Positions 12,285-46,320 of a stretch of DNA of 64,000 nt are shown here, one piece after another. A program made the translations under genes and the position numbers. The notes beneath the pieces are model-generated. The model did not search any database and was not told where the DNA came from. It was given only the letters and a program-made list of their open reading frames with translations. Source of the DNA: Apus apus (taxonomy: Eukaryota > Chordata > Aves > Apodiformes > Apodidae); the NCBI RefSeq assembly GCF_020740795.1, contig NC_067291.1:19067780-19131779 (forward strand), read 5' to 3'. How positions within the stretch are numbered: the stretch's first letter is position 1; every line of letters starts with the position of its first letter.

Positions 12285-12420
12285 ACGAAAGGCGGAGCGA
12301 GGGGAGGAGGGAGCCCCGCTGTGCCCCGGCCCCGCAGCCCCGCACAGCCCCGCACAGCCCCGCACAGCGCCCGAGGGCTTTTAGGCGAGTCGCTTTTGCT
12401 GCCGTCCCAGAGTTCACGCT
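12285..12420. repeat. Small GC/CpG-rich islet with a short tandem repeat
   Basis: An isolated GC-rich patch lies inside AT-richer intergenic DNA. It contains a roughly 10-bp tandem repeat of CCCCGCACAG, in about three to four copies around 12328-12368, and several CpG dinucleotides. It could be a minor CpG islet promoter or only a simple repeat. No attached exon was recognised. Confidence 0.55.
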
Positions 12421-15400
12421 CAATTTCCTGAGCTGTAAGATTGTTTCCCTTGCTTTGCAAATCCCCCCTCGGAGCAACCAGCGGCGGCAGAGACGAGCAC
12501 TGGAAAAAGGAGCAGGCTCTGCTGCTTTACCCTCTGCTTACAAAATGAGTTCTTCAAATGCGTTTGTCTTATTGTGCTCAGGGTAACAGCCACCTCCAGC
12601 AAAGGGAAGGAACTGGGAGGGCTTTAGGGGGGACAAAATGGGGTAATTTATGGAATAATTACATAAAGACAATACTATCTTGTGTGTCTGTCACCATGAT
12701 ATGTTATAGTTACTCAGAAGATTGGCTGATTGGACCATAAAAGAGGGCTGCAGGCAAACCTCAAGCCCTTTGCTTTCCTGTTCACCTCTCCACACACACA
12801 AAAGCCAATGGATTAACTCAGTGACGTTCGTAACACGCCTGGAGAAACGACCCATCTTTGCTACTTGACAGGAGGTGCCAGAGCAAAGGTGCTATAAGGA
12901 GCAGTTTAGTGGACATGGCCACATTCACTCTTCCTGCTGCAAAGCTGTGGGCTGGCTGCTCACACGGGAAACCTCTGCAAACCCCACCACTGCCTTTGCT
13001 GGTGCACATCAGGGTCTGGGGGCACGTTATTCCATTCCCTTCAGTGTTAAGGGGGATCACTCCAATGGCTTTTTGCAGAAAGCCCTGCCTCCCCTCTGGC
13101 TGTTACACTTTCTATATGACCCCACTATTTTACACCCTCTTTTTGTCCACAGCCCCCAATTATCCTTTTGCATTTGTCTACATCCAGCTGCCTTTCCCAT
13201 TTACCAGCTCGTTCAGCTAAAACATCCTCATCCCTTTTCTGTCAGATCAGGTGACTTCTGCTGCTTTTGACACATCGTTCTCATTTGAGTCATTTGTATT
13301 TATCCATAGAAAGAAAAGCATTTAGCAACGGAAGGCACTGTTAGCTGAAGGAGGGGGGACTCTGGTTGGGAGGGAACATGACAGGAGCAAACCTAAACTT
13401 CCATCTCCAAGAGGCACAGGATTTGGATTTTATCACTCCAGTCCATGGGCAACCTGTGGTGCCTCTGTTCAAAGGATGGGGCACGGAGAGGCACAATGGT
13501 GTGGAAAGCAGGGGGCTACGGTGGACTTGGGAAAGAGAGTTGATACTTAACTGTACTGCAGCCCACCACGGAGCCAGGTGAGTCTGAAGGTCCACGTGTC
13601 CTTCAACACAGGCAGCTGATGCACATCCGTTCACAGGGTGAAGTCCCTGGGGTTTGTGTGGGCCGTGTGTCACAGCAATACCTGGAAGAGGCAGGCTAAA
13701 ACTAAACTGGAAGGCGAAACAGCAACAGCATATGGAAAAAAACAAGCCATGGGATGATTTACAGATGAGCAAACTCCCTGCAAAGCCCAGCAGGGAGGGT
13801 CATACCTTACACTTGCCAAAATGTAAACTCCTCTCCAATAATTCCTGCTCACCAGTCGTTCATCTGCTGCTAAACTTCCTGCGAGCAATAGTTGTTGCTT
13901 CAAGCTGAGGGTTGAAGATCACTGGCTTCTACTGATCAAAAGAGAAGAAGCAACATTTATTTTAGCTAAAACAGGAGAGCCCATATCTATTCTTCCAGTC
14001 AGAGGAAAGTTTCTCGTGGCCACTGTGTGGAGAACAGCAGGCAGACCTCAGCGACCATCATTTGCAACTTTCAGCAGAATCACTTGTTTTATTTAAAAAT
14101 GGATGAGCTGGAAGAGAAAAGAATCTGATGCACAAATAGATTTTGTTAAAAATAATGACATGCTAGAATAGGGTTTATCACCATGTATGGGCAGGGTCAT
14201 TACAGCAGGTCTCTTGTAAAGAGCTGTCTGCTGAACATGTGGCCAGTTATGGCCAAGACATTTTTCAAATGAAAGCCCAAGCTAATCCAGGAACAGTTTT
14301 TAAAGGTGCAAAATGGTTGTATGACATGGGAACATTTAAATCTGTCCTCTGCTAGATACTAATGGAGAAACTCTGGGTAATACAACAAACCTCCAGCAGA
14401 AGAATCAGGTCTGGCCAATAAAAAGATGAGAAATCAAAACTAATTTTGTATAAAGAGAAAAAGTAACTCTCACTTCAGTGCCTCTTCAAGCTGCATTGGA
14501 AAGAGTTGGGTTTCCTTCTTGGGACTTATATTTTAAAAAGGCAAATAATTTTTATTTAGTGCAAGTTTGTAGTCTGGCTGCAAAGAAAACTAAACCTCAG
14601 TGTAAATACAATGATGAAGCTGGGATTGTTGAAAACAATAATAATGAAAATCACGTCTGAAAGCAAAGACAGTACTGGGGGCCAATGTTCTCACAGTGGC
14701 ACAGCACAGGTTTGGGGAGCAAATCATCCCCCTGCAATATTTTGCACCCTGGGTTTTAGGGTCTGAAGTGATCTCAGGTGTGTTTGTGCATGCATGTGGG
14801 CATGCACCGAATGGATGAGACAACCCGAGATGAAAAGTACACGGCGCTGGGACCCTTCCGGAGCTGGAGACGATGCCCTGCTGGGAGAGAAAGGCTCTGG
14901 GAACGAGTTTATAGCCCAGGACCAGCAGTGGGGCCAGTGCTGCCTTTCCCAGTCCTGCCTGATGCAATCCCCAGCCCGGGGACAGCTGCAGCATGGGAGT
15001 GGAAATTCCTCCCGACCCCGAGAGCGCACAGCAGGGAAGAGCATAATCTCCGTGATTTACAGGCTGCGGCTCTAGTTTAAAATACATTAGACTCCAACTA
15101 TTTAATTACTGGGCACTACCAAATCACAGAGACAGAGGAGTCAGTCACGTCTGCTAATGCCAACATTTATCATCCTATTTGTCTACTCCAGCTTCTGAGA
15201 CCCATATCGAATCACTTTCCTGTATTAGCTAATAACAGATGAGTTTATTCCTTGTACCTCTGGGCGGCCCTCGATGGGTATTACAGCACTGCTGGCAGCA
15301 CACATCCACCTAGGGACAGATGAACTGGTTTAGAGCATATAAAGAATTGTAATCATCAGCCAAAACTCAAATCCAAATCAAAGCCTTTCCTCTGCTGTCT

Positions 15401-17200
15401 CCTGTCCCCAGATACTAATTCTCACCGGAGAGTAAATGCAAACAGCGCTCAGGCTCTCTGTCCAGCTGAAAGGCTTTAAACCTCCTGCTATTTCTGAGAA
15501 ATCATTAAATAGCAACATTTTATGGCTGCAGAACAGCACAGAAAAATTAAGCGACTGTCTGAGAGCTGGGGGAACAGGACAGGGTGCTCCCTGGGCAGCA
15601 GTTCCCATCCCTCCAGCAATGTATCCCTGTCCTGCACCTTGCTGGTGCAAACATGGAGACAACACCAGCTCTCACAGGACCACTAGACACCACATTAGCT
15701 GCACAAACACAAAAGGAATTTAGTAGGTGAAACAAATTTATCTGTGGAAACATATTGGATGTGGAAGAAATGTCAAGAGGAGAGTGAGAAACTGCTGGGT
15801 GAGGGACAAATGTGCCCTCTCTGCTCAGTCTGTTCCCAGTACAGAACCAATAAACCCAGGACAATCTTTCTCTGCCTGCTTTCCCCACTGAAAATTATAT
15901 GCCTTTTATTTTGCTTGCTTATGCTGCTTTCAATAAGGGAAACAATTCTAATTGCTGTTTGGAAACTTTCAAGCAGTCTCATTTTCAGCAGAAATACTCA
16001 GCAGCTTCTCGACTTTGCATGTGTGTCTGTCTTCAAGCTGGGATAAAGAAGGGGAAAAAAAACCCAACAGGCTTTCCCTCCTCCCAGAGAGTCCCAAAAG
16101 TGCACAATAAAGCAAATGTCCTTCTGTTCCATTGCAGGTATTTTTTTGCTGGTGCTTTTTACTTCCATCACAATGATGGTTATCTCATTATCACTTATAT
16201 ATTGCAGCCCTCCAAATATATACATATGTATATATGTGTGTGCATATCTAATCCCTATCATGCTCTATCTAATTGTGTTTGCCAAGTAGGTGACTGGCAA
16301 TGCTTAGAGAACCCAAATACCCTGAGCACTGACCAAGTCGCCATTCCTGAAAAGTCAGCTCCGTAACAACCAGCATTGCAGGGAAATCATCCCCAGATCT
16401 TCACAAAGTCCTCTGGAAGAGTTCAGACACGAAGCTGTCTTAATTGATAACGTGGCCACTTAAGGGAGCAGTATCCATAGAAACTCAGGGGCCTTGACAA
16501 GATGACAAACAACGCTGTGAGGACCTAATAATAGCAGAAATAATGAGGTGTGGCCAAAAAAAACCAACAACAACAAGCAAGGCATCTGGCAGTATTGAAT
16601 GGGTGGGCCCAGCCTCATGAAAGCCTGGCAAATAATGGTGACGGCTGCAGGAAGGCAAAGCACAACTGGAGGATGGGAAAAAAAAAAAAGAGCTGCTGAA
16701 GCTGGATGGGATTTCTGTCCCAGGGAAAAGCCCTGTGGCAGGCAGTGCTGTTTGGGATGTGGTTATGGGGCTTTGCTCTCTGTATACAGGCATAAACCAG
16801 GAGCAACACCACTGGGAGCATCTCGGGGGCGCGGCAACACCACTGCAGGAGACTGATCCTGGTTTGGAAGAGTTGCCCCGTGGCCTTGAGGACAGCACTT
16901 CGGCCACTGGGAATATCCAGCCAGACCGAGACCCAGAGGAGCCCTTATGAACCACAGCGGGGGCCCTCAGCCCCTTTTCAGAGCCTTTCCTTGGGCTTTA
17001 ATCACCTCTTGACCCAAGTGCAGCTTTTCCTGCTGGGGGCGGGCAGGGCGATGCCACTCGTGGCACAACTTTCCCACGCGTGCGGCGGGAGAGCCCGTCA
17101 CCCACCAACCTGGGGCTTCACCACACGCCGCTCCCCGGGCTCATTGTAGCCCCGTAACTCTTTGTTTGGGGAGACCTTTTTCTTAATTAGCTTAAAACTG
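12421..17200. other. Intergenic sequence, no gene recognised
   Basis: No coding exon with plausible splice sites was found. Simple sequence includes a TA/TG-rich patch near 16190-16245 and an A run near 16679-16690. A GC-richer patch at 17025-17145 contains a few CpGs but has no recognisable promoter architecture. Confidence 0.5.
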
Positions 17201-17204
17201 CAGA

Positions 17205-17265
17205 ATGAAAAAAAAAAAAGAAAAAAGAAAAAAAGGGGAAAAAAAAAGAAAGAAAGAAAAAACCC
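17205..17265. repeat. Purine-only A/G tract
   Basis: About 60 bases are almost exclusively A and G on the plus strand (A runs broken by single G, then GGGG and a GAAA repeat). This is low-complexity DNA. The homopurine character is visible directly; no element body is attached. Confidence 0.8.
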
Positions 17266-20200
17266 TTCGGAAAAGCCAGTCGCAAATCAAAAGAGGCAAC
17301 AGTGAGAGCAAGTAATGTGTCACCACAAGTGTCTGAGTCAATGGAAACCTTGTTAGGTGGGGAACAAGGGTCTCTGCTAACAAGCTCTTATCTGTGTTTT
17401 TGTTTTCTATTGAAGGTGCATGTCATTAGGAGGAGTGTTAACAAGAGCTCTCAATAGCTTCATATGGCCAATGGCCTCTGAATATTCATGAAGGTGTGAA
17501 CAGAATGTGGGAAAGTGATGGAAGAAAAGGCAAGAAAAGAGGCAAGAGGGCTGATTGTGCCGGGGAGAAAAGGAGCCTGGGCTCTGTGGGAAAAAGGGAG
17601 CCTGAATCCTTCAAACAAGAGAGCATTCCCCAGGCAAAACTTGTCCTTCAAGCTGTGGGGATGGTATTGATGGAGCGAAAGATGTGGGATTTTTCTGAGC
17701 AGCACTGGCAGGGAACCAGCTTCTGTCGTTTTAGGTGGCAGTGGTCAGGTTTGGGGCCTTTTCTGGGGCCAACAGCTGCTGTGATTTTAGTTTTAAGAAA
17801 ACCCCAAACCTAGAGACCTGGATGTGAACAATTCAAAACCCAGAGGTATTTGCCAGCCCTACTTCTGTCTGTACAACAATGGAAAGCACCTCTTACCTTC
17901 ACATCCCACTGGTCCTCCCAGGGATGCTCATCAAAGTCCAGAGACCTCCTGCAAACTCGATCGCTGACGTCGCAACAACCTCCTGGATGTTACACCCTCG
18001 AGGTCCAGCGTTATCCTCGGAATTAATGCACCAAGGCTGGCAGGGATGAGCTTCCTGTGGATGCCCATTGCTTCTCACTGGGGATGAGACCAGCACCTAA
18101 TTTTGAAGATATGCAACCCTCTTTCCAGGCATACAGGATCCCAAGAGGGACCCTGAGGGTAGTTTTTGCTGGATGCCCTATATTGAGGTGGGGATGTGCT
18201 CACAGGGGATGGAGTAGATGGGAGATCAAGGAGCATGCCCAGATGCTGTTCCATCACCGCTGTGCTCACCATGTGGAGAGGAACAGCTCAGCCAGAATCC
18301 TGCTGCCCAGCTCCAGGCACAATCATGGGGCCAGGGGTTTTGGCTGAGCTGTTTTAATGCTGAGCTCGTGCTCTGCTCATTTTGGAGCAAAATTATACCT
18401 CCGAGTTGCCTCTTCTTGAAAGGCTCCAATCTCATGTGTCAGTCCCGGATAAATAGTTTTCATTCAACAGATCAATGAATAGAAACAAAGTATGGCAAAA
18501 TAATGTCAAGTCATTTCACTGATAACGACAGCTGCTGGGCTGCAGAGGAAAAAAGAAGCAGGAGGGGGATGTGGGGGTATAGATTAAAAAATGTAAAAAG
18601 CAGTGAATCACAGCTGGGGGTAAATCATAAAACCGCGAGGCACCGCTTCTCCCACACAGATGCACACAGTGTTTACTCATCTATTTCTAACGAAATTTAA
18701 AGTAGAATAGAAAAGGAAGGGGACACACACACAAAACAGTGCTAGCAAATTGTCTAAACCATCCTAGTTAGAAAAGCAAAAGGGCCTTTTTTCCAGCGCA
18801 AAGACCCAAGCTGCTGCTCCAGTCCCAGCCCCCCCACCACCCCTTCCTCCTGCACATTCTGAACTTCATGCTTTTGGGTCATCATTTGCTTGCTGCTGGT
18901 TTTCCTTATTAGACAAGCTCTGCAGCTCATGGCTTTGTTGAATGGGAAAAGAAGCTGTGAAAAAAAACAACACAGGCAGAAGGGGGTTTGGCTGCCCCGG
19001 GGCCAGGAGGGTGGCAGGGACAGAGCAAATGGAGTTTGTGCTGAGCTGCAGACAGGGAGCTGCCAACCACCCACTTCACAACATGCCCACCTGGCTGCAC
19101 ACATGGGCAGAAACTTCCTCTGGAAATCCCCTCACCCCCTGCCATGGGCAACGTGGTGGTGTTCAGGGGGACAGCTCTGACCCCTCACTCAGGTTCACTC
19201 ACAGCCACTGCTGAACTGCCCCAAAATAACCCGAATTCCCTCCCCACAGGGACATGGGGTGCAAAATTAAGACGATGCCCTGCAAAGTCTGTCTTTTCAA
19301 TCCCAAACCACAGCTGCTTTGTTTGCTGCATGAAGTCTCCCTCCCAGGCCAGCGCTTTGCATCCTGCCCCAGCTGGGCACCTTCCTTGGCTCTCAGATTT
19401 CTGCAAGCTTTTGTTTGGTTTTTAAGCTATGTTTTTCAGCAAAAAGCAGCTTGAAGTTAATAAATGACTCCTTGCAGCTTCTGGAAGGGCTTTTCATGGA
19501 CACAGCAATAAAACAGCCCTTGATGAAAACACAGACACCGCTGAGCAGAGTGATGAGTGATGAGAACTGAGTCCAACACAAAATACTGGTTCAAGGGGGA
19601 TTTCTGGCCTCCTTCCCTCCCTGAGGATGTGTCAGGCAGCTCGGAGCCCCCTGCCTCTTACCAGACCTCAAATGTGCAGACCAGCCCCAGCAGCGATCTG
19701 AGCCCTGGGTGGAGCTGCATGGAGGCAGCTGGAGGGAGGGCTGGCTGCCCTGCAGCAGAAGACACTAAGTCATGGGAGTTAAACTGTAACTCAGGTCAAA
19801 TTGTACAACAATGTGTCTATTTAGACAACACTTCACCTGGAAAGCTTCCAGAGGCTCAAACTGCTCCACTTCAGCTCCATTCCTGCAAAGTTTGACTTTC
19901 CATTTCAAACAAACTAAATTTTCAACTAAAACGCTGGTAACATTTTCACTGTTAAAAGGCTTAATTCAAAGCACAACATGTCAAGTTTTTTCTCACCAGG
20001 ATTTCAGCTGCTGGAGCAGTCCTTTGCTGATTGCATTTAAGAGAGAAAACCCTGAAATTGGGAATTTCCTGGGAAACGTGCAGCATGGCTGAGGCCAGCC
20101 TGGCAGTGCTGTGTGGGCAAAGCTCATGGGGCCAACATGCAATGGCTCGTGCCCATTGTAGGGAGCCCAAGTCAAATGGCACCAGTTCCTTGTAGGTGTG

Positions 20201-22080
20201 TTGGCAGGGACAGCCTGGAGGATGATTAGCTTGAGAAAAGACTTGATGCTGGGAAGCAAACCACAGCCCTTTAATCTCAGCTAATGCTTGCAGTTTCATT
20301 ATTAATCCTTTAGGGTGAAGATGTTTATTTCACTCAGGTCATAAGTTCTTCCACAGTGGTCAAAGTGGGGCTGGGACTGGGTCCAAGTGGGGGCCCTGCT
20401 GCTCCCTTGCCTGCAGTCAACTGAAGATCCTTGGCTGTACCAGAAGGCTTTGGGTGCCTCACCTGGTGAAAAGCCCCCACCAGTCTCCAGAGCATAAGAA
20501 ACGTGCAGCAGTGTTAAGGCAGAGAGTAGGGAGAGCAGCAGTGCTAACGGCTCATGGAATTGGTTTCCTTCTCTGCTGTGAGCACGGGTTGATAAAACGT
20601 TACTTAAAAGACCACAACTCGTTTTCCTAAGTCATTTAGAATTAGAGGGACAGCACATGCTCATTTGTCAGTGTGATGCAGAAACATGGTGAGCTGCTAA
20701 TTCATCAAGCCCAACCTGAGGAACGTGTCCCTGCCCATGGCAGAGCAGGAGCCACCCCCTCCATGAGGGAGCTGCTCGCTCCTGGAGCTGCTCCCGGTCA
20801 GCACAGCCTCTGGGTGAGACCACCCAGCTCCAGGCTTGTCCCATCTCCAGCCCAGCCCAAGAGGGCTGTGCCAGCATGAGCATGCTCTTGCAGAGCAGGA
20901 ACATTTATAAACCAGCAGGACAGCACAGATGGAAAATGAGATTACAATATTAACATTTCTAGGATGAAGACCCACTGATCTAACCAGCACCAAGAACTGT
21001 CAGAGTTAACATCAAATGATACTGCAGAAGGCTTGCCTCGACTCCTCTGTCTCCAATGTCCATGGAAAGGGGTGGCTGCAGGGTAGTTGTAGCTCTCTCT
21101 CCTTATCCCACCTGAAGCTGCAGGACACTGCGAGGCCTTAGAGCACCTGGAAGAGGACAGAAATGCTTTGCCATAATAAAATCCTCCAGGCACAACAGCA
21201 TATGGAAAAACCTCCCTCCCTGCTCTCTGGTGATCAAGACACAGCTACACATCTAGCTCAAAGGCACCCACAGTCCCACCACCAGCCACAACACAACATG
21301 CCATGGCCAGAATCTGGTGAGACACTCACATCCCAGCTTGTGTTGCACAAGGGCTGCTGAAGGCTCCTGGGGAAGCTTTGCCATGTTATGGTAGGGCCTA
21401 CACAAACCCCAGAGGGAGACACAGTGCAACCTATCAACACACTGGTAATTACCAGCTTATTTCTGAAAGCCACCAATGCAAAAGGTGCTTCCCCATGGGT
21501 GAAAAACTGGGAATGAACGAGTGAAAACCAGAACTGTGGCTGCTCTGAGACCCCCCCAGCCCTTTTGGGGCAGCACCAAGCGGAACCGAGGTGCCTGCAA
21601 AGCACACCCTGCTCCAAAGGATGTGAGGCCAACCATGAGGTGACTGTACGAGAAGACATCTCTTGGCAGAACCCATCTGCTACACACAGGTGCCTCTGTC
21701 CTCCAGCCTTGGCACCAGAGCCACCTCCTCCCCCACCCCATCTTGGCCAGGGAAGCTGCGGATGTGCCGTAGCCGGTGCGAGAGCTCCGGCTGGTGGCTG
21801 CCCAGGGCCCCTCACACATCCACAGGGAAACATTCAGGAGGGGGAAGGTAGTTATGCCAAGCAAATGACTCATCTTCCTGTTTGTAATCATCTACCTAAC
21901 CACAAGGGGCAGGAAAAATCACAGATGCTTTTGCTAAACACCCAACACTTACAGAAAACACACGCACATTTCTATCCTTGCTGCTTTCCACAGCACAGTG
22001 AGAGAAGAGATTGAACTATACCCAAACCCTACTAAAACAAGAAGAGAGACAGTTGAAAATAGAGGGAGGGGGGAAAACAT
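17266..22080. other. Intergenic sequence between the gene desert and the DPP8 3' end
   Basis: No exon, RNA gene or recognisable transposon was found. GC content is moderate, with scattered short A runs. The right boundary is set by the most distal poly(A) signals proposed for DPP8. Confidence 0.5.
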
Positions 22081-22089
22081 TTAATTCAA

Positions 22090-22111
22090 TTTATTTAGCA
22101 GCATCTTTATT
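22090..22111 (-). terminator. DPP8: Candidate distal poly(A) signals of DPP8
   Basis: TTTATT on the plus strand at 22090-22095 and again at 22106-22111 gives two AATAAA hexamers on the minus strand, in the sense of DPP8. Other minus-strand hexamers occur at 22457-22462 and, close to the stop codon, at 26221-26226. The cleavage site is inferred from these motifs only. Confidence 0.4.
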
Positions 22112-24308
22112 GCAACAAAGGTTTTGTAATAAAACGCAGCAAAACTGAAGTCTCCACTTTACATGATTAAAAGCCATGTAGCTGGAAAGGTGGGGGGGAG
22201 AGGGAGAGAGGCCAATAAACCCACTGGAGTGAGACATGCAATTTTGTTAACGCAAACAGCAGGCACTTCATGTTCTAAAATTAAACACCTGAACTTCTAC
22301 TGTGCAGAACATCCAAGTAAAAACCACATGAAGATCTCTCTTCCCCTTCCAAAGGAGCGGTCCGGAGAACCGTCAGGGACACACAAGAAGTCTTTACAGG
22401 GTTCTGGTTCTCAAGTAAACAGGCAATTCAAGGCAGTGTCCTAATCTGATTGGTTATTTATTTATACTTCATTATTGCCTCGTCAAAAGTTGAGCATCAC
22501 ACCAGCAGCAAACCAGCCTGCCTTACACACAGACACACACAGCAGGAACACGACCCACTTCTCCTGGCAGGAATAAGGGTTGGGATCCCCGGGCTCAGAG
22601 CTGGTGAATTCTCTGTGCTTTGCCACACAGGCTCAGAGGTTTGGTGCTCCAGGGCTAAAGGATTACTACACCATCCTGCTCAGAAAGTCTTTCCAGAGCC
22701 TGTTCCAAAATATCACCAATAATTAGGGAATGCATTTTCCATTCTAATGTAACTAAGTTAGTAGATTCTAAAAGCTTTACTTGGTGCTTTAAACTCGTTA
22801 TTTGATTAACAAACAAGTTAACTGAGTTTATAAAAATTAAGCAGTTCTGGACAGTTACTAATTCTACTTTGTTCTGAATAAAAAGAGATAATTGAAAACA
22901 AAGGGGCAGAGTAGGGGGTCTAACTCCAATGCAAAGGGTGAAACCCAACAGCTTTGAGCATTGCACACTCAAGAGGAATTACTGGAAGCTGCCTTCATAT
23001 AGGGTGAAAGAACTTGCTTCCCCCAGAAACAACCCCCACCAACCCCAGTCACTGGAAATGACAAGAAACTACTAGCAGCAACACTCAGCAACTTCAGTAT
23101 CTCATCACTCTGATCCCCATGTTTCATATATCTTTAAAAAAAAATATATGAAATTAAAACATTCATCTCAAAGATACCTGTGCAACTAATTTTCACCACG
23201 CAATGAAGGTTCAATCCTGCTCCTGCTCAGAGCAGATGTCCTACTGGGCACACAGCAGACCTCTCCTGAAGGCAGAAGATCTCCCAAGGGGACATAAAAT
23301 GTCTGTTTTGGGAGCAACAGGGATGGTTTCTCCTCACACATTTTTTTCTCCATAACCTCCCTTGCACATACTTCCCTCAGATCTCACTAGTTCTGCTTAA
23401 AACTCCGTTAACCAAGACATTTTTTAACATGCAGAAAGTGAGAAAGGATAATCCCAAATATCAAACAGGCTGGAACCATCTTCTTGAGTGACACCACCAT
23501 CTCCTGGACTACAAGGTACAACCTCATCCCAGAGTAGCCAACTCCAGCAGCACAGAGCAGGTCAAAGCCACTGTTTTCCATGCCAGACCAACACTTCACC
23601 TCACAAAGTGCAGGACCATTTTTCCCCCCCAAAATACTGATGCAACAGCCCTCAGCACTAATACCTTCCTACCTCTGCAGTCCTGATTGCAATGGGCTTT
23701 GCCCTCCTTCCCTTGTCACTGGGAACTCAGTCATTGACTGTGCAGGGCTGGATCAGACCTCATGGAAGGCATCTCTCAAACCTTCACCTACAAGCAGGTG
23801 CCTTTTGCAAGAACTACAAAACTCTGGTGATAAATCCTCCCAGCACATCCACAGGATAAGAGCATGGGGTCTTAAAGTGCTTAACTACTGTAAAAAGAAA
23901 AAAAAAAGTAGGAAAGAAATACATAATTTATGTTGCAAAATACAGTACTTACAGTACATTGTACTTTAACAGCTTTTCAATATATATATTTAAAACTATG
24001 GAAGGATGCATTCTTAAAAAGTTATGTGTCAGCAATTATAATCACACCCTGTGCTAAATCAAAACCTAGCCTGGTTTGCTTGCATAACATTTAGCTCTTC
24101 AGTTCCCAAAAAAAGCACTGCTTGATAAAGGCCATTTTTGCTCTGTTTTTTAAACAAAAGCATCAGTTTCATCTTAAAAATCATATGCATTTACATTCAA
24201 GGGTAATCACCTCTAGAAAAAGAACAGAAACACCCAAAAAGCAATTTAATTTAATAGTCAACAAAATATAAACAACCCTGGAAAAGGTGATACTATCCAT
24301 GGGTAATT

Positions 24309-24368
24309 TTATACATATATTTATATATGCACAGATATAGATATATGTATATATATGTATATATAATA
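24309..24368. repeat. AT-rich microsatellite
   Basis: An imperfect (TA)n/(TATG)n stretch with many ATATAT blocks lies inside the inferred DPP8 3' UTR. It was seen directly as simple sequence. Confidence 0.8.
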
Positions 24369-26429
24369 CAGCATAAACACAATGGAATTCCATACAAACT
24401 GTTACACTTGTCTCTACTCACTGCTGTGCTGTTCTAGTTCAAATGTATCAGCACACGTATCCATAGCACATTCCATAGGGATGCTGGGTTCACTTCCCTC
24501 ACAAGCAGCTACTAAGAGAAGACATTACAGGAGCTGGGCTCCTTCCTGTCGTGCCCTTCCCAAAATAAAACTGCAAGCCTGTTATTGACCTGCTAATGGT
24601 ATTTTAACTGATCTGCTTATAATCACTGTGATCTGAAAACCAGAAAACAGCCCAACCCAAACATTCCCACCTTGGAGGAAACTTGCATTCACTGCATGCC
24701 TGTTTGCTTTGGCCTTCTTTTGTGTAAGCCAAAAAACAGCCCCAGTTCTCACACACGGATTTTACAACCGTGTAACTGCACCAGCCCCAAGAGCTTTGGT
24801 GCACGTTGCCCAGCAGCCTAACTGAAAAATGATGCAGTTTGAGCCACTACAGCCAGATTGTGTGAAATCCCAGAGTTTTAGGATCAAGCTGAACTGTACA
24901 AAAGCCTGGAAAACACAAGGTTACAACATGTGGAGTACTGAGATAATAAACACCAAGAGTGATTCCAGACTTTCAAAAGATGAAAAGAAAATCATGCTCT
25001 GCTTCTCTCTAGCACCAAAACAGAAGGAAAAGGAAGTTCTTAGGTTTCTAAGAAAACCATTAAAACTTTTAGGAGTTTCGGAGGCAAACCCCAAGGGGAG
25101 ATTTTCCTGGATTAAAGAGAATCATTTTGCTATGGGTTTCTATCTTAAATGTCCTGTTGCAAGTTAAAAGTGACTTCACACACCAACGATGCTTCTCGGC
25201 CAAGCCTGCTGCTTCCTTAAAACCTCACCAGCAAAAACACACGTGGGATTGCATATGCTGAGGCTTAGTGGGGTTCCCATAAGCTACACAGAAGGGGGGT
25301 TCTTAAATACATACTCATGCTACACAGCAGTGCTAGAATGGGCCCAGGAATGGAGGACTGAACAGAGCACGAACCTGGAAAATTGTCCCTCAAATAAAGC
25401 AGGAAATGCAATGAAATAGTTCCTGTTGCCTCACATGTAGTGTTTCATAAAGGCTCTCCTCACCAAATTCTCTGCAGACCTTCAAATTAGAGTATTGAAT
25501 TTTAGAATTGTAACAGGATGCATAAACTTCTATCATGCTGATGTGACAGTAAGAAAACAGTATTGCAAAACCAGCTCCAGAAGGAACATCAGGGAAGAAA
25601 GTCAAGGAGAAATGGGCTGTGCTTTCAAGCTTGTTTTAAAATCTAGTAAGATTCAGTTCTTTGACTTTAGTTAGTTTGCATCTGAGAATAAAATATTATT
25701 ATGCTCATGTCACAGTAAAATATCATTTCACCTCCCACTGAAATCAAGTACAATCAGGATAGGATCTCAAGCTGCAGAAAGAAGAGTATGATTTATCCTG
25801 GGAAGAGAAGAAATTATCAAAAAGAATCTGGCATCAACTGAACTGAATCCAGAATTTAAATTCTTTAGGAGGCAGCTTAGAAGTCCTTCTTCTTAAAAAG
25901 AATTAACATCTAGATGTGTCTAACTTGTGACCAGCTTCTAAGGAGTGAGACACATCCCCTTCATGAAGCATAAAAGCCATATGATAGCATTTAAACATAA
26001 TACAAGTTGGAACCATTTAGGTTAACTCTTGCTGTGTAGTGAGTAAATCATCCAGGATTATGCAATAAGATACTGAAGAACACACCTTAAAAATACACCA
26101 GTTGTGTCATAATGCTTTTAAAAAGTGAAGATCTGGTGCTGTAGAAGTATATTATTTTCAGTTTCAGCTCCTCCCCCAAGAGAACACCCATGGTACTGCA
26201 TTATACCACAGACATTTGATTTTATTTACATCTTAAGCTTTAAAGTTATCAGGTCACCATATTTTCATTTCCTGTATGGCACCAAATTTACTTTTAAAAA
26301 AGTGTCTCCGTGTGTGTATGTGTACATGTGGCAGGCACCAAAATGCAATGTTCCATCCTATTTTCTCTAGTTTCCTACATCTCCTCGTTGGGTGAAGCAG
26401 CCAGTGGAGCAGAGGTCTGCAGAGGTCAG

Positions 26430-46320
<19,891 letters not shown>

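Larger units (their letters stand above)
22070..26429 (-). other. DPP8: Probable 3' UTR of DPP8
   Basis: The stretch downstream (minus strand) of the DPP8 stop codon shows no other gene and no recognised transposon, and ends near paired AATAAA hexamers at about 22.1 kb. A proximal hexamer at 26221-26226 would give a UTR of only about 0.2 kb, so alternative polyadenylation is likely. It contains an AT-dinucleotide-rich patch at 24309-24368. The extent is inference and needs transcript data. Confidence 0.45.

Noticed and set aside
12717-12745. Inverted CCAAT words next to a TATA-like CATAAAAG, as a possible promoter
   Set aside because: The two elements are only a few bases apart, unlike normal spacing, and no exon or CpG island follows.
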